Positions 1 to 9,488 of a stretch of 64,000 nt of DNA are shown here, piece after piece (position 1 is the stretch's first letter; each line of letters opens with the position of its first letter). The position numbers and the translations under genes were made by a program. Source of the DNA: Nitzschia sp. DOCU1 (taxonomy: Eukaryota; Bacillariophyta; Bacillariophyceae; Bacillariales; Bacillariaceae); contig OX595987.1 in the NCBI GenBank assembly GCA_951394045.1, positions 992,001 through 1,056,000 on the forward strand, in the 5' to 3' direction. The notes beneath the pieces are model-generated. The model was not told the DNA's origin. It was given only the letters and a program-made list of their open reading frames with translations, and made no database searches.

Positions 1-667
1 TGCTTTGGGCAACAAATCCAATAATGGAGAATCCTCCTCAGAAGAAGTAAACCCTGTGGTGCTGGCTCGAGAGTTGCAAACCGCCAAGAGCGAGATCGAA
101 AATTTGACAACGCAGCTAATACGGCATCAGAATATGGCGGAAACGTCGAAATCAGAGATTTTGGCACTCAAAGGACGACTACAAGCTGCTACGTCCAGGG
201 CCGAGCAAGCCGAACAGTCGCTACAAGTGGCACAGGCGACCAGATCAAGTGATGCCATGTCGAACAATCGGCTCTACGAAATGGAGAGTGGCGGTATCGT
301 AGGTGGAGTTCGACGTCGGGTCAAGGGCGGAATGGTGGGCTCTCGAAACCGTACTCGGACCATCCGTGCGGCGCTGCAAATGAGCCCTGGCCGGACAAAT
401 CATCCCTTTATGGAGCAACTGGCCATGACGCTTGACTCTCTCGATAATTGGATGGTGGAAACGGGTGCCTTTCTACGGCACGAACCCTTGGCAAGATTAG
501 CGTTTATGCTCTACTTGGTTACGCTCCATGTGTGGTCTTTTGCCTTGGTGGTCTTTCATACGACCGAACAGCCGCACGCCGATTTTGGATCCATGGACAA
601 CAACCCGCGGCATTGGAGAGCAGCCGTTGCGGCTGTCCAGCAGCAACAACAGCAATCTTCGCCCTAG
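1..667 (+). CDS. Golgin-84-like Golgi tether, C-terminal part
   Basis: The reading frame is open at the left edge, so only the last ~220 residues are here; no convincing ATG precedes the coiled coil. What is visible is a heptad-rich stretch (LQTAKSEIENLTTQL and onward), a basic linker, then a conserved tail: a short helix (SLDNWMVETGAFLRHEPLAR) followed by one transmembrane segment (LAFMLYLVTLHVWSFALVVF) and a ~30-residue tail ending in a Gln run. A coiled coil with a C-terminal anchor preceded by L-R-x-x-P-x-A-R matches the golgin-84/GOLGA5 family, which tethers COPI vesicles to Golgi membranes. CASP-type golgins share this topology and are the main alternative. It converges on the SART3-like gene about 120 bp away. 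Confidence 0.7.
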   Translation, partial: ALGNKSNNGESSSEEVNPVVLARELQTAKSEIENLTTQLIRHQNMAETSKSEILALKGRLQAATSRAEQAEQSLQVAQATRSSDAMSNNRLYEMESGGIVGGVRRRVKGGMVGSRNRTRTIRAALQMSPGRTNHPFMEQLAMTLDSLDNWMVETGAFLRHEPLARLAFMLYLVTLHVWSFALVVFHTTEQPHADFGSMDNNPRHWRAAVAAVQQQQQQSSP

Positions 668-786
668 TTGCTATTGGACTAAAATCCATGACCACGTAAG
701 ACGTCTACATAGCTCCAAATCGACCTACTCCTCGTCAGCTGTGATACTTAACCACCACAATCGAATAGATACTACAGAAACATTCT

Positions 787-3630
787 CTAGCTTCCCTTAT
801 CTTTCTGTTCGGTCGAAGGCAAGGCCAGTTTCACTCTACGGTGGTTCTGGCTATGCTGGACTCCACGCGGCTTGAAAGCCAGAATTCCGATCGCACTTTT
901 CGATGGCTTGTGTACCTTGGCTTCTTGTCCTTCGCTGGACGTCGGTGGGGCCGGCACATCCTCTTTTTGCTCTTCGTGCTCGTGTGCCTTGGCTTCACGG
1001 TGTTTTTGATTCTTCTTGGAGCTTTTGCCTTCACCTTTGGGGTTGACGCGGTGCATTCCAGGCGGCACCAAGGTCACTGCTGGCATGTGAGAACGATCCA
1101 CCTTGACTAGTTTCTCACGGATTCCAAGCACTTCGGAAAGCTCCAAAGCCTTGTCGACGGATTCTTCCAGTTCGAATTGAATCAAACCCCAACCTTTCGA
1201 CTTGCCCTTTCCGTGGTGATGCTTTTCTCTGATGATCTTTGCGTGTACAATGGGACCGCACCTTGGCCGAAAGGTGTCCACAAGATCCATATCTTCTGTA
1301 TCCGAGGCTAAATTCAACACTCGTACTGTAAATGGATGCGCAGGATACTCCATGTCTCCAACCTTGACCTTATGTTCGACTTTGGGAACCTTGAGGTTCT
1401 TAGCCTTTGTTTCTTCTTCCTGTTGCGTCTTTGACTTTTTGCTGGGGGGTACGCACTCTAGATCTGGGTCTTCCAAGTCACGTTTACCCGTAGCTGGTGG
1501 GGGGACGTCGGTTGCAACTGCATCGTGCTCTTGGGGCTTGTCGTCAACATTCATGTGCGTGCTGTCCTCGGCTTGTGGGTTTGCCGGTACTGCAGCGTCT
1601 GGCAACTTGCTTGGCTGCGTAGCTTGGGGAGAGAATCTCGCTAGCTTCTTCTGAATGGCAGTAGTTGCGGCTGCAAGAGATTTCTCCGAACCAAAGTATC
1701 TCTCAAAAACCAAATACTCATGACATAGATTCCGTAGACCCGAATCAAAGTCTCGCTGTAAAAGCGGATCCAAAGATTCGGTCGGATTCTTTGGCCGCCC
1801 CAAAGACTTCAGAGCCTTTTGATAAAGAAAGCGCGTTTGTCGGATTTTGGCAATCAGACTGCTTGGCTTTGCGGTTGGAAAGCCACGCTGAAAAGTCTGT
1901 ATGAATTCCATGTAGGAATCTGGCGGTGTCGGCTGGTAGATCTTGATCAGCCTGTCGTAGGTTTTCAATACCTCGAGAAAATGGTTGGTAGAGGCGTCCG
2001 TATCAATACTCATTCCGTCTCCAAGTGTCAATGAAAGTGGCCCGAGAAAGTGGGTTTCCATGTACGCGCGCTCCGACCAAACTCGGCCTCGGCCATCGGT
2101 CCACGAGGAATGGTTCTTTTTCAGGTAGGTGTCGATTGTTTCGTAGAAGTCTCGACAATCATCACATAAATCTTCCAATTCCTGACTCGTGGACTCGTCA
2201 AAATCCGAGAAAGTTAAAGCCCGGTCTGTTGGGCTAAATGGCTCCGGTTCGTCGTAGGCAAGCAACTTGGGGGATGATGCTGATCCTGCAATGGGTGCTT
2301 TCGCCATTAGAAAGAGTAGGCGACGTCGAAGGATTCGGGTAACTGTCATGTAAAGCTCAAGACAGGCTTCTTTTGACGGGACGAATTTCAAATCAATGGC
2401 CTCCTGTACCACTTTTTGTAGTTCATCAGGATCCAAAACAGCTACGCCACGATCCGCAAGTATTCCATGTAGGGAAAGTTTTCGTTGATACAAGGCCAAA
2501 CTGTAAGGACAATTCCTCACCGATCGATCCACCACATTCTTGAGCCGGGAGAATAACGAAGTATCCGCTTGAACTGCATATTCCAAATGCCGAATGTAAG
2601 AGAGCCAAAGGGACTCTGCCGTCGGGCAATCGGCGACACCCCGTTCATACACGCACAACGTCAGGTCTTGCACCGCCTTTTCGTCGTCCTGTATTTGTTG
2701 TTGTTCTTCTTCGCTTAAATCTGTTTTCTTGCCGCGGATCCGCACTCGATATCGATGACAAGTCTGCGCGTATTGAATAAATGCATCTGCCGAAAGCATC
2801 CCTCCGTACCCCATCCAGCACATTTTGTCGTCGCTCCTCAAGATTGTATCCCAGGGCAGCTGCTCAAGATCTACTTGATGCCGGGGCAAAATACCCTCCT
2901 TGTGCATTGCCACGTCCACTTCATCTTCACATGATATCAAGACATTGTACGTCTTGGATTCGTACCGCCGCGCTTCATCCAACAAGCCAAATGCTGTCTG
3001 CCGTTGTTCCGTCGAAATTTCCGACGAGTGTTGAGCACAAAATTCTTCTAGCTGAGCCGCAAGGGCATCGTTCACATCCTTCATTGGTGTTTGTGCGCGT
3101 TCGATGAACTTGCCCACAGCCTGGTCCCATTTGCCATGTCGAGAATAAAATTCCACTGCCAGTTGATAAATGGCGGCAATCAGAACGCCTTCATTGCGGT
3201 GAGAACCTTTCCCCACATTTTCAAAGGCGGACACAAACGCAGCTTCCGTCTTGTCATACAACGCAACGTCGCTCTTGTCCTTGTCGCATAGGCGTAGAAT
3301 GTGGAGGTAATACAGGTGCAAAATGGCAGATCCTGGAAATTCGCACAGCGCCAACTCCAGCATTTGGCATTGAGTGTCCCTGGCACTCAAGATTGCCTCT
3401 GGATTTTCTTCTTCTCCCTCATCCCCACTCAAACACAACAGCAAATCAGCCGTATCTTTACTGTATTGCATCCATAATAATGGGGTCATGGGACAGTGTC
3501 CACTCAACGTCGAAAAGGTGTCGACAGAGTCCTGCAAGTGCTGAAGCTTTTCGTCTGCCGTCGCTACTTCGGCAGCTTGTCGCCGACTGGAAGCGATGCT
3601 GGATACGAGGGCGTTATAATCATAAGACAT
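787..3630 (-). CDS. SART3/Prp24-like U6 snRNP recycling factor (HAT repeats + RRM)
   Basis: A 947-residue intronless protein. The first ~600 residues are helical with half-a-TPR (HAT) signatures such as LWMQYSKDTADLL, SLWLSYIRHLEYA and NCPYSLALYQRKL. A low-complexity acidic/basic linker follows (~640-740), then one RRM (~755-840) with RNP2-like VRVLNL and RNP1-like KSKGWGLIQF, and a basic tail (FKPRGVQHSQNHRRVKL). This order is that of SART3/p110 and plant homologues, which reanneal U4 and U6 snRNPs in the nucleus and contact the LSm ring through the C terminus. Human SART3 has two RRMs; only one is recognisable here. Other HAT proteins (CstF77, Prp6, Utp6) lack the RRM, so SART3 is the best fit. 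The start is the first ATG, at 3630. Confidence 0.8.
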   Translation of the reverse strand: MSYDYNALVSSIASSRRQAAEVATADEKLQHLQDSVDTFSTLSGHCPMTPLLWMQYSKDTADLLLCLSGDEGEEENPEAILSARDTQCQMLELALCEFPGSAILHLYYLHILRLCDKDKSDVALYDKTEAAFVSAFENVGKGSHRNEGVLIAAIYQLAVEFYSRHGKWDQAVGKFIERAQTPMKDVNDALAAQLEEFCAQHSSEISTEQRQTAFGLLDEARRYESKTYNVLISCEDEVDVAMHKEGILPRHQVDLEQLPWDTILRSDDKMCWMGYGGMLSADAFIQYAQTCHRYRVRIRGKKTDLSEEEQQQIQDDEKAVQDLTLCVYERGVADCPTAESLWLSYIRHLEYAVQADTSLFSRLKNVVDRSVRNCPYSLALYQRKLSLHGILADRGVAVLDPDELQKVVQEAIDLKFVPSKEACLELYMTVTRILRRRLLFLMAKAPIAGSASSPKLLAYDEPEPFSPTDRALTFSDFDESTSQELEDLCDDCRDFYETIDTYLKKNHSSWTDGRGRVWSERAYMETHFLGPLSLTLGDGMSIDTDASTNHFLEVLKTYDRLIKIYQPTPPDSYMEFIQTFQRGFPTAKPSSLIAKIRQTRFLYQKALKSLGRPKNPTESLDPLLQRDFDSGLRNLCHEYLVFERYFGSEKSLAAATTAIQKKLARFSPQATQPSKLPDAAVPANPQAEDSTHMNVDDKPQEHDAVATDVPPPATGKRDLEDPDLECVPPSKKSKTQQEEETKAKNLKVPKVEHKVKVGDMEYPAHPFTVRVLNLASDTEDMDLVDTFRPRCGPIVHAKIIREKHHHGKGKSKGWGLIQFELEESVDKALELSEVLGIREKLVKVDRSHMPAVTLVPPGMHRVNPKGEGKSSKKNQKHREAKAHEHEEQKEDVPAPPTSSEGQEAKVHKPSKSAIGILAFKPRGVQHSQNHRRVKLALPSTEQKDKGS

Positions 3631-3806
3631 GGTGGAAGGTTACCAACGTCCTTCCGTTAGTTACTTAGTCGAGTGGCAGTGGTATGATGGAGCAAAAACA
3701 AAAAAATACATGTAGCAAGTCACCTATCAGAGGCTTCTCATCGTTATGCTCTAATCTTGATCGCCATCAACATGCGAATGGAATGAATCTCCCTCCAAAA
3801 CCATTG

Positions 3807-3878
3807 TTTCGACGGCGGGACTCGAACCCGCAACCTATGGATTAGAAGTCCATCGCGCTGCCTTTGCGCCACGCCGAA
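3807..3878 (-). tRNA. tRNA-Arg (anticodon TCT)
   Basis: A 72-nt cloverleaf folds by eye on the minus strand. The 7-bp acceptor pairs TTCGGCG with CGTCGAA (one G-U) and the discriminator is A. The D-stem is GCGC/GCGC. The anticodon stem is ATGGA/TCCAT with loop CTTCTAA, so the anticodon is TCT (plus-strand bases 3844-3846) and reads AGA. The T-arm is GCGGG-TTCGAGT-CCCGC. There is no intron and no encoded CCA, as expected for a nuclear tRNA. Internal A and B boxes (GGCGCAAAGG; GGTTCGAGTCC) should serve as the RNA polymerase III promoter. Confidence 0.95.
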
Positions 3879-4255
3879 GTCACCATTACCACGCAAATTT
3901 TGGGTATATAAATATCAAAGATGAGGTGCAAGTCCCGGCAATCCGTGTGCAGTTGGCCGTGCTTTTGCATTAAAGCTACTATCTACGTGGTTAATATTTC
4001 GCTCGGCTTGGATGCTTACTGCCACCAAAATGATTTCCTACTCGATTCTCTGTGATTCTATGCTTGTTCTAAGTGTTGTATCGGGCATCGATAAAGCGCG
4101 GTCTCAATGTCTGCAATTGGAAAGGTCGATAGTATTATAAAGTCCGCCACTAACCAACAAGAATTCAGGGGGTTGCCATTGATCTAGATTTTCTCTGCGC
4201 GGCAGCCTTGTAGCTGCCATTTCAACTCACAATATCATTCTATCATATGCGTTTC
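3879..4255. other. Intergenic gap, nothing recognised
   Basis: AT-richer spacer between the tRNA and the 3' end of the sugar kinase gene. No reading frame, repeat or RNA signature was recognised. Confidence 0.5.
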
Positions 4256-5531
4256 TTATAAAACTATTGTTAATGCTGATTGTAGAGCCTCCATTTCGGA
4301 TGCAATGAATTCGTCGTTGCCATAGTATGGCAATCCAGCTCTAGCGCCAGGTTGTTCAATCTTTTTGGAGGCTACTCGAGAGGCGACTCGCAAGGCACGG
4401 GCCAACACTGCCCAGTCAGTGGGTGGTACAAGCCCTGATGACCCTTCTTGCAAAGTTTCCGCTTGATTACTCCATCTGACACTGGCCCAAATTGCAGTCA
4501 GGAACCCCCCAATAAATGCATCGCCAGCACCTGTGCTATCGACTACATTGACATTTGAAAAGGCCCCACAACACAACGCGCCGTTTTGAAGAAAAACTGA
4601 CGGTGTACTTGAATCATTCGAAGCCGGAAGGATCGTCGTGGTCTCTTCTGAATTCTCCGTACTAGTTTCTGCTCCGTCGTTGTCGTCGCCCATCATTCGT
4701 ATCAGACAAGACCCCTTGGATCCCAGCGTCACGACGGCAAGCTTTGCATTGGGCGCTTGTTCCTTCATGACGGTTCGTAGACGATTGGCGGGAACTTGAT
4801 AGTCTAGTAGTAGTCGATTGTCGTCTTTGCTTGCAACCACTGCTTGTGGGCCCAAGATGGTGTTGCAATAATTCGAATTGCAAATGACAACGCTAGCTCC
4901 CTGCAAAAGTTCCATGAGACCTTCGCGGGGTCGTTCCACATCTACGGAATACGGTATCTTTCGTTCTAGACATCGTTTGGCAAGTGCCATGGCCGCTTGG
5001 GGATAGCGACAATCGAAATGCACCGCCGCCACGGGGCAAGCCTTTCACAAATTCGACCGACACGTCTCCCGATGCCGGTTGATGAATACTTGTTCGTGTA
5101 TTTTCGCCTTCGATATCTGTATTGAGAATGTAGGAAAAGGGACTGCTCCCCTTGTACCGTTCCGCCATGACATGAACATTGTTGGCTTGAATGGATTCCA
5201 AAATAGTATTTCCATTGGCATCGTCTCCTACACCCGTCACGAGGCTGACATCGACAAGGTTTATCCGTCCCATGGCACAAGCTGTATTCGCAGCATTGCC
5301 TCCTCCTTCAATGATGAGACTGGAGGATCGCATTTTTTCGTCCGGTTGGGGGAAGTGGTCGACGGTCGCCACAAAGTCGACGGCAGCAAGGCCGACGCAC
5401 CAAATCTTGGGTTTGTTGCTTGGCGTGGTCATGGCAGCAATGAAACGTGCAAGTAGACAGAGGCTCAGTAATACTAGGATGGATGACGATGGTGGCCTTC
5501 TGAAGAGAACGCGATGACTTGTTCGAACCAT
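4256..5531 (-). pseudogene. pfkB/ribokinase-family sugar kinase interrupted by one frameshift
   Basis: Two overlapping frames make one pfkB-family kinase. The upstream part carries the N-terminal sheet and GGGNAANTACAMGRI; the downstream part carries the C-terminal catalytic signature DSTGAGDAFIGGFLTA with its catalytic Asp. The frame breaks in a run of four G (plus strand 5033-5036). Reading one base fewer joins KGLP to VAAVHFDCRYP, the position where ketohexokinase-like members have a conserved IHFE/VHFD strand, with no residue missing. Start choice: ATG at 5531 gives a basic n-region and a hydrophobic stretch (SSSILVLLSLCLLARFIAA), probably a signal or targeting peptide; a longer start at 5618 also exists. 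The family phosphorylates sugars or nucleosides with ATP; the substrate cannot be read here. The single homopolymer indel, with all motifs intact, may be a sequencing error or allele rather than true decay. Confidence 0.75.
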
Positions 5532-5618
5532 GTCGGAACGTCTCAAGGGAAAGATCATACGACAAAGAATTCGACCAATCGTCGCGTTGGATTGATGATT
5601 GAAAAGTGCCACAGGCAA

Positions 5619-6223
5619 AAGATCAACGTGGCCCCAATTCTCGAGTGCAATCAGGGAAGGATCGTGTGGGAAAACGGTGGCAAGAGCTGATGCGGCGTCC
5701 AGAGATGATACCGGTAGCTATTAAGAATGACCGACAGGAGATGGCGTCATTGACGAAGGGTGACGGAAAATCCAAAAACGGGTATTGTGCGCGCACCGCC
5801 AATGTGACAATGACAACAAATCACGAGTTGATATGCGCGCATGGTCAAATCAACGTAGAATGGTGTACAACGAGAAGGCGAAAGGAGCGCGTCGGCCGTC
5901 ATGAAAAATGAGAAAGAAGGAATCGGCTATGCGGCCCCTTTGCAACAACTATAACGACAACAACAAACGAAACACATATCCATGGCGGCGTGGTCTCGTG
6001 ATCGGACACTGCAGATTGTCGCACTGTTGGGACGACTAGAACCTGAAGTCCAAAGGGCGGCTGCCAACAGAAAGAACAGCGGTAGCCATGACGAGAACGA
6101 CCCCCGGGCAAACATCAACCTTCGCAAATGATACTACAGCAAAAAGTCCTACTAAAACAATAATCGTGGGCTTTATACTCTTATCAACGTCGGCCATTAT
6201 GTGGTGGTGTTCAATTTGGTCGC
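5619..6223. other. Intergenic spacer; short membrane-like ORFs of doubtful status
   Basis: The spacer between the sugar kinase and the secreted-protein gene contains only short open frames. One on the minus strand (about 6036-6230, 64 codons) would encode a hydrophobic peptide, but it overlaps the end of the next gene and has no recognisable family. Confidence 0.4.
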
Positions 6224-6778
6224 TCAACAACTGACAGCAATATCTGAATCGTCGTATTTTAACACGTCCTCATCGTCAACTTCTTCGACGACGAATTCCA
6301 ATTCCAATTCAGCTTCCACGGAGCATCCAGTGTCACCCAATGGAAGGACAAATTCCGTTGTGAGTCCATAGTAATCATCCGCATCGTCTCCTTCCTTATA
6401 CACCTGAGTCCATCCCTCTGGAAAGGCGATAGACTTTTCGTAGACGGTGCCATTCCAAGTCAACTCGCAATCGCATGTGGCCACATCCACGTAATCAATA
6501 TCAAGACGTCGACCATTGGAAAAAAGCAGCTCTTTCTTCAATGCTGGAAGCTTTTGGCCCCTGAACAACATACGACGATCTTTCTCGCCATTCGCTCCCC
6601 ATTCGCACGTAAGTTTACACTCACCAGTGTTCATGGAGAGTTTGCCTTCCACATCGTCGCTGCCGCCTAAATGGCGTCGTGCCAGACGTTTCTTGTCACA
6701 GACGATTTCGCCGGTAACGACGGATGCCGACTGGAGAAGAGCAAGGAGAGGAAGGAGATTGGAAATGAAAAATCTCAT
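6224..6778 (-). CDS. Small secreted acidic Cys-containing protein, function unknown
   Basis: A 184-residue protein with a clear signal peptide (MRFFISNLLPLLALLQSASVVTG) and likely cleavage near residue 23. The mature part has spaced cysteines (IVCDKK, GECKLTCEW, ATCDCELTW, GCSVEAE and a final Cys) that could form disulfides, one N-glycosylation sequon (WNGTV) and a strongly acidic C-terminal third (EEVDDEDVLKYDDSD). It has no transmembrane helix, so secretion or an endomembrane lumen is likely. No family was recognised. The first ATG, at 6778, directly precedes the signal peptide. Confidence 0.6.
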   Translation of the reverse strand: MRFFISNLLPLLALLQSASVVTGEIVCDKKRLARRHLGGSDDVEGKLSMNTGECKLTCEWGANGEKDRRMLFRGQKLPALKKELLFSNGRRLDIDYVDVATCDCELTWNGTVYEKSIAFPEGWTQVYKEGDDADDYYGLTTEFVLPLGDTGCSVEAELELEFVVEEVDDEDVLKYDDSDIAVSC

Positions 6779-6894
6779 GGTTTTTGACGAACAAGATTGA
6801 TTTGTGCTTTATGTGCTTTATGTGCTTGCGAATTTCCTTTTCAGATCAGATGCTGGTTTTTTTTAATGAGAGTGACATGTCAACGAATCAAGAG

Positions 6895-7715
6895 CTATTC
6901 AGTTTCGATTTGCTCGGCCGGCTCTTCAAATTTTCGCTTGAGGCATGAGAGAGTTGGCAACTCGCATCAACCGAAAATTGATTACTGAAACATTTTCCGT
7001 TCAATTACCGCTTTCTCAGGCTAAGGATTCGCGACGTCCTAAGTGGTTCTCGGACTTCGTAATTGGCCTTTAGACAACACGTGCCCCTCCCTTCCATAGT
7101 ACGCACTTTCAGATTTTGTTAGGCTTTTCAGTCCCGTGTGCAAGAGAGGCCATCCCAACGACAACGAATCTCGGATCAAATCGATAGCGGATTGGGCGCC
7201 AAATTTTCGCTAGAGGCATTGGCAACGCCCATATTAGGCGAATCTGGAGTGTTGAAATATTTTCCGTTCAATTTCCGCTTCTTTCGGGACTTCCTAAGTG
7301 GCCCAGATAACATATGCCCCTCCCTTCCGCACGATCAGATTTTGTTATGCTTTTCTGTCCCACATATGTGGTTCATCATCCTGTGACAACGAATCTTTCG
7401 GATCAAATCGATAGTGGATTGGGCGCCAAATTTTCGCTGGAGGCATTTGAGAGAGTTGGCAACGCCCATATCAGGCGAATCTTGAGTATTGAAACATGTT
7501 CCGTTCATTACCGCTTTCTCATGCTACGATTCGGGACTTCCCTAAAGTCAGGATAAAAGGATTCATTCGCACCGGGACTTCCTAAATGGCCCAGATAACA
7601 TATGCCCCGCCCTTCCATAGTAAACCAGAGACCGGCCCGCACGACTACCGGTAGATTTTGTTAGGCTTGTCGGTCCCACGTGCAAGAGAGGCCAGCGACA
7701 ACAGAAACCAAGCAT
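6895..7715. repeat. Three imperfect tandem copies of a ~230-270 bp unit
   Basis: The word AAATTTTCGCT followed by (T)AGAGGCAT/GGAGGCAT recurs at 6928, 7201 and 7428. Each copy continues in the same order: GTTGGCAAC, (A)CATTTTCCGTTCA, a CGCTTTCTC-like block, GGGACTTCCTAA, CAGATAACATATGCCCC, CCCTTCC and GATTTTGTTAGGCTTxTC, then GTGCAAGAGAGGCC. Copies 2 and 3 are closest to each other. No open frame runs through the unit, so this looks like a non-coding tandem array upstream of the secreted-protein gene. Confidence 0.75.
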
Positions 7716-7724
7716 CTCCGCTTC

Positions 7725-8641
7725 CTAGCTAGCGTAATGAACTTCTTGTTTTTCAATGCTGACAAAGTCGACTAGATGAGCCGCGTGATCGGCAAGCATT
7801 GTGTCGAAGTCATGGCTTGGGTAGATCCAAATGTCGGTTCTTTTCCAAGGCAACGAACTCTTCGGTCGTCATATAGTTGCGGTAGCATAGTTCCGAATAG
7901 AGAGAACCCTGGGATTCAGAATAGAGCAGCTCGGCTTGGCAACTCTCGGCGAATTCACAGTAGTAGTTGGGACAACTTCCTACATCCCAGCCACCGCAAT
8001 AAGTGGAATAGGATGCCCACAGGACGACTGGTTTCTTTTCATTCTCATCGCACGAGACAAGGGCGGCATTTTCATCGGCGCAACTGGAGTGTTGTTTGGT
8101 GCCGTCAAAAAGCTTAGTGGCAGTCTCCTCAAGGTTGAAGAACAAAGAATAGTACTTGACCCATTCAAAGGCTGCCAAGTTCAGCTCCTCTTCTTGAGCG
8201 GAAACATTGTAGGGATCCATAACTTCCTTGATCTTGCCTTCGTTCAAGAGTTGGCTCACACAACGCGAAGAGACCCAGGAACTGGACCCCAAAAAGGCGG
8301 CGATCTTGTCCCGTGCACCAAGAATTTCCAAAAGGAATCATGGTGGTGTAAAGTAGGGCGGCTTCATTCAGTGGCATGGACAACACCGCTGCATAACGAC
8401 CATCCAATTCATCAGCCGGAGGCTCGGTTCCACATTGATGCAAAAGGTACGTTTCTCCTGCAGCCGTATTCGAGACCACTTTGTAAGTGTTAGCGTATGT
8501 GACCGACCAAAATTGGGAGTCTTCGGGGACTGCTTTGCTAGGGAAGTAGTCTTTGCCGTCAACCAACTCCGTGCCGCAATCGAACTCATTTCCAGCCACA
8601 AAGGCAAAAGTGGAAAATCAGACGAGACTTGAAACCTTCAT
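7725..8641 (-). pseudogene. Decayed secreted periplasmic-binding-protein-like gene
   Basis: Read on the minus strand from ATG 8641, the start MKVSSLV is followed at once by an in-frame TGA (8618-8620), then FSTFAFVAGNEFDCGTEL, i.e. a signal peptide broken by a nonsense codon. The frame continues (KDYFPSKAVPEDSQFWSVTY, RYAAVLSMPLNEAALLYTT) to a T run near 8330. There a one-base shift is needed to continue into EILGARDKIAAFLGSSSWVS. A second shift near 7810 joins LPKP to HDFDTMLADHAAHLVD before a TAG at 7725. The pattern of a Cys-rich secreted protein with an ILGARDKIAAF helix resembles the diatom/oomycete proteins related to ABC-type solute-binding proteins, of which this would be a truncated copy. 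The family call is tentative; the breaks are clear. Confidence 0.6.
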
Positions 8642-8751
8642 GTCTAGGGAAGTAGTCTTTGCCGTCGACCAACTCCGTGCCGCAATCCAACTCGTTTCCA
8701 GCGCCACAAAGGCAAAGTGGAAAATCTGACGAGACTTGAAACCTTCATGTC
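8538..8751. repeat. 106-bp tandem duplication of the pseudogene 5' end
   Basis: The segment starting CTAGGGAAGTAGTCTTTGCC at 8538 recurs at 8644 with a few substitutions and small indels. Each copy ends with the ATG and signal-peptide region of the decayed gene. The outer copy has AGA where the inner copy has the TGA stop, so it keeps the older codon, but it has its own frameshift a few codons later. Confidence 0.85.
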
Positions 8752-8949
8752 AACTCTGCTCTTGTGTTATTGCAACTCCTGCTTCTGAATCTATGCGATA
8801 CATTTGATGTTGTGGCTCGGAATGAAGTAAGATTTTTCGTCTTGGATCGGCAGATTGAAAGATCCAAAAAGATAATGCGAACGGCATACCAGATTCCTTC
8901 TCCCCCTGCACCCGCTATGTATTCCTGTTTGACCAAGGGAATCCAGAAA

Positions 8950-9082
8950 CAATAGATGTGTGTTTGCGCCAAAAGCAAAAGATATGCACGAAGAACGTGC
9001 TTCGAACGGCCATAGAAGCAATAGATGTGTGTTTGCGCCAAAAGCAAACGATATGCACGAAGAACGTGCTTCGAACGGCCAT
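8950..9082. repeat. Two tandem copies of a 69-bp unit
   Basis: CAATAGATGTGTGTTTGCGC starts at 8950 and again at 9019, and the two copies differ at very few positions; the second is 64 nt long. Because 69 is a multiple of 3, a minus-strand frame crosses it with a repeated peptide (GRSKHVLRAY), but the surrounding sequence does not look coding. Confidence 0.9.
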
Positions 9083-9402
9083 TTGACTCCTTCGACCATT
9101 TCAATCTACCAGTTGCATGGCTGATCACAATCCGCAAGCTATCCGCTGATGAAGCTGCTATCTGGAAAATAGCTAGTACTAATAGGGAGCGCTGAGTACA
9201 TGGCTAATAGAGGGTCATCGTCCTGAGAAGGAAGGGCAAAGGGGACGCCTCCTGCAACTGTGGTAGAAGATTGAAAAAGGGTCGAAGGAGTCCGATGGCA
9301 TATCGAAAGCACGTTCTTCGTCCAAACTACTGTTTGCTTCTGGCCCAACCACATCATCTAGTTTTGGTTTCCCTTCAATCGGGAATAAGTTAGTCAATGA
9401 TC

Positions 9403-9488
9403 AGCTAGCACTACTAGTAGTAGGAGCTAGTAGTAGCAGTATAATAGCTATTATTCCTTGAGCTACTGCTACTTTTCCACCTACTAGT
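9403..9488. repeat. CTAGTAG-type low-complexity patch with self-complementarity
   Basis: Short CTAGTAG/CTACTA words alternate on both strands; AGCTAGTAGTAGCAGT near 9426 is partly complementary to GAGCTACTGCTAC near 9459, so the patch can fold back. Similar patches recur in several other intergenic regions of the window. Confidence 0.6.

Noticed and set aside
5606..6230. Short frames between sugar kinase and secreted-protein genes
   Set aside because: They overlap neighbouring genes, are under ~100 codons and show no family signature.
8745..9137. 130-codon minus-strand frame containing a duplicated peptide
   Set aside because: The peptide repeat only reflects the 69-bp DNA duplication, whose length happens to be a multiple of three.
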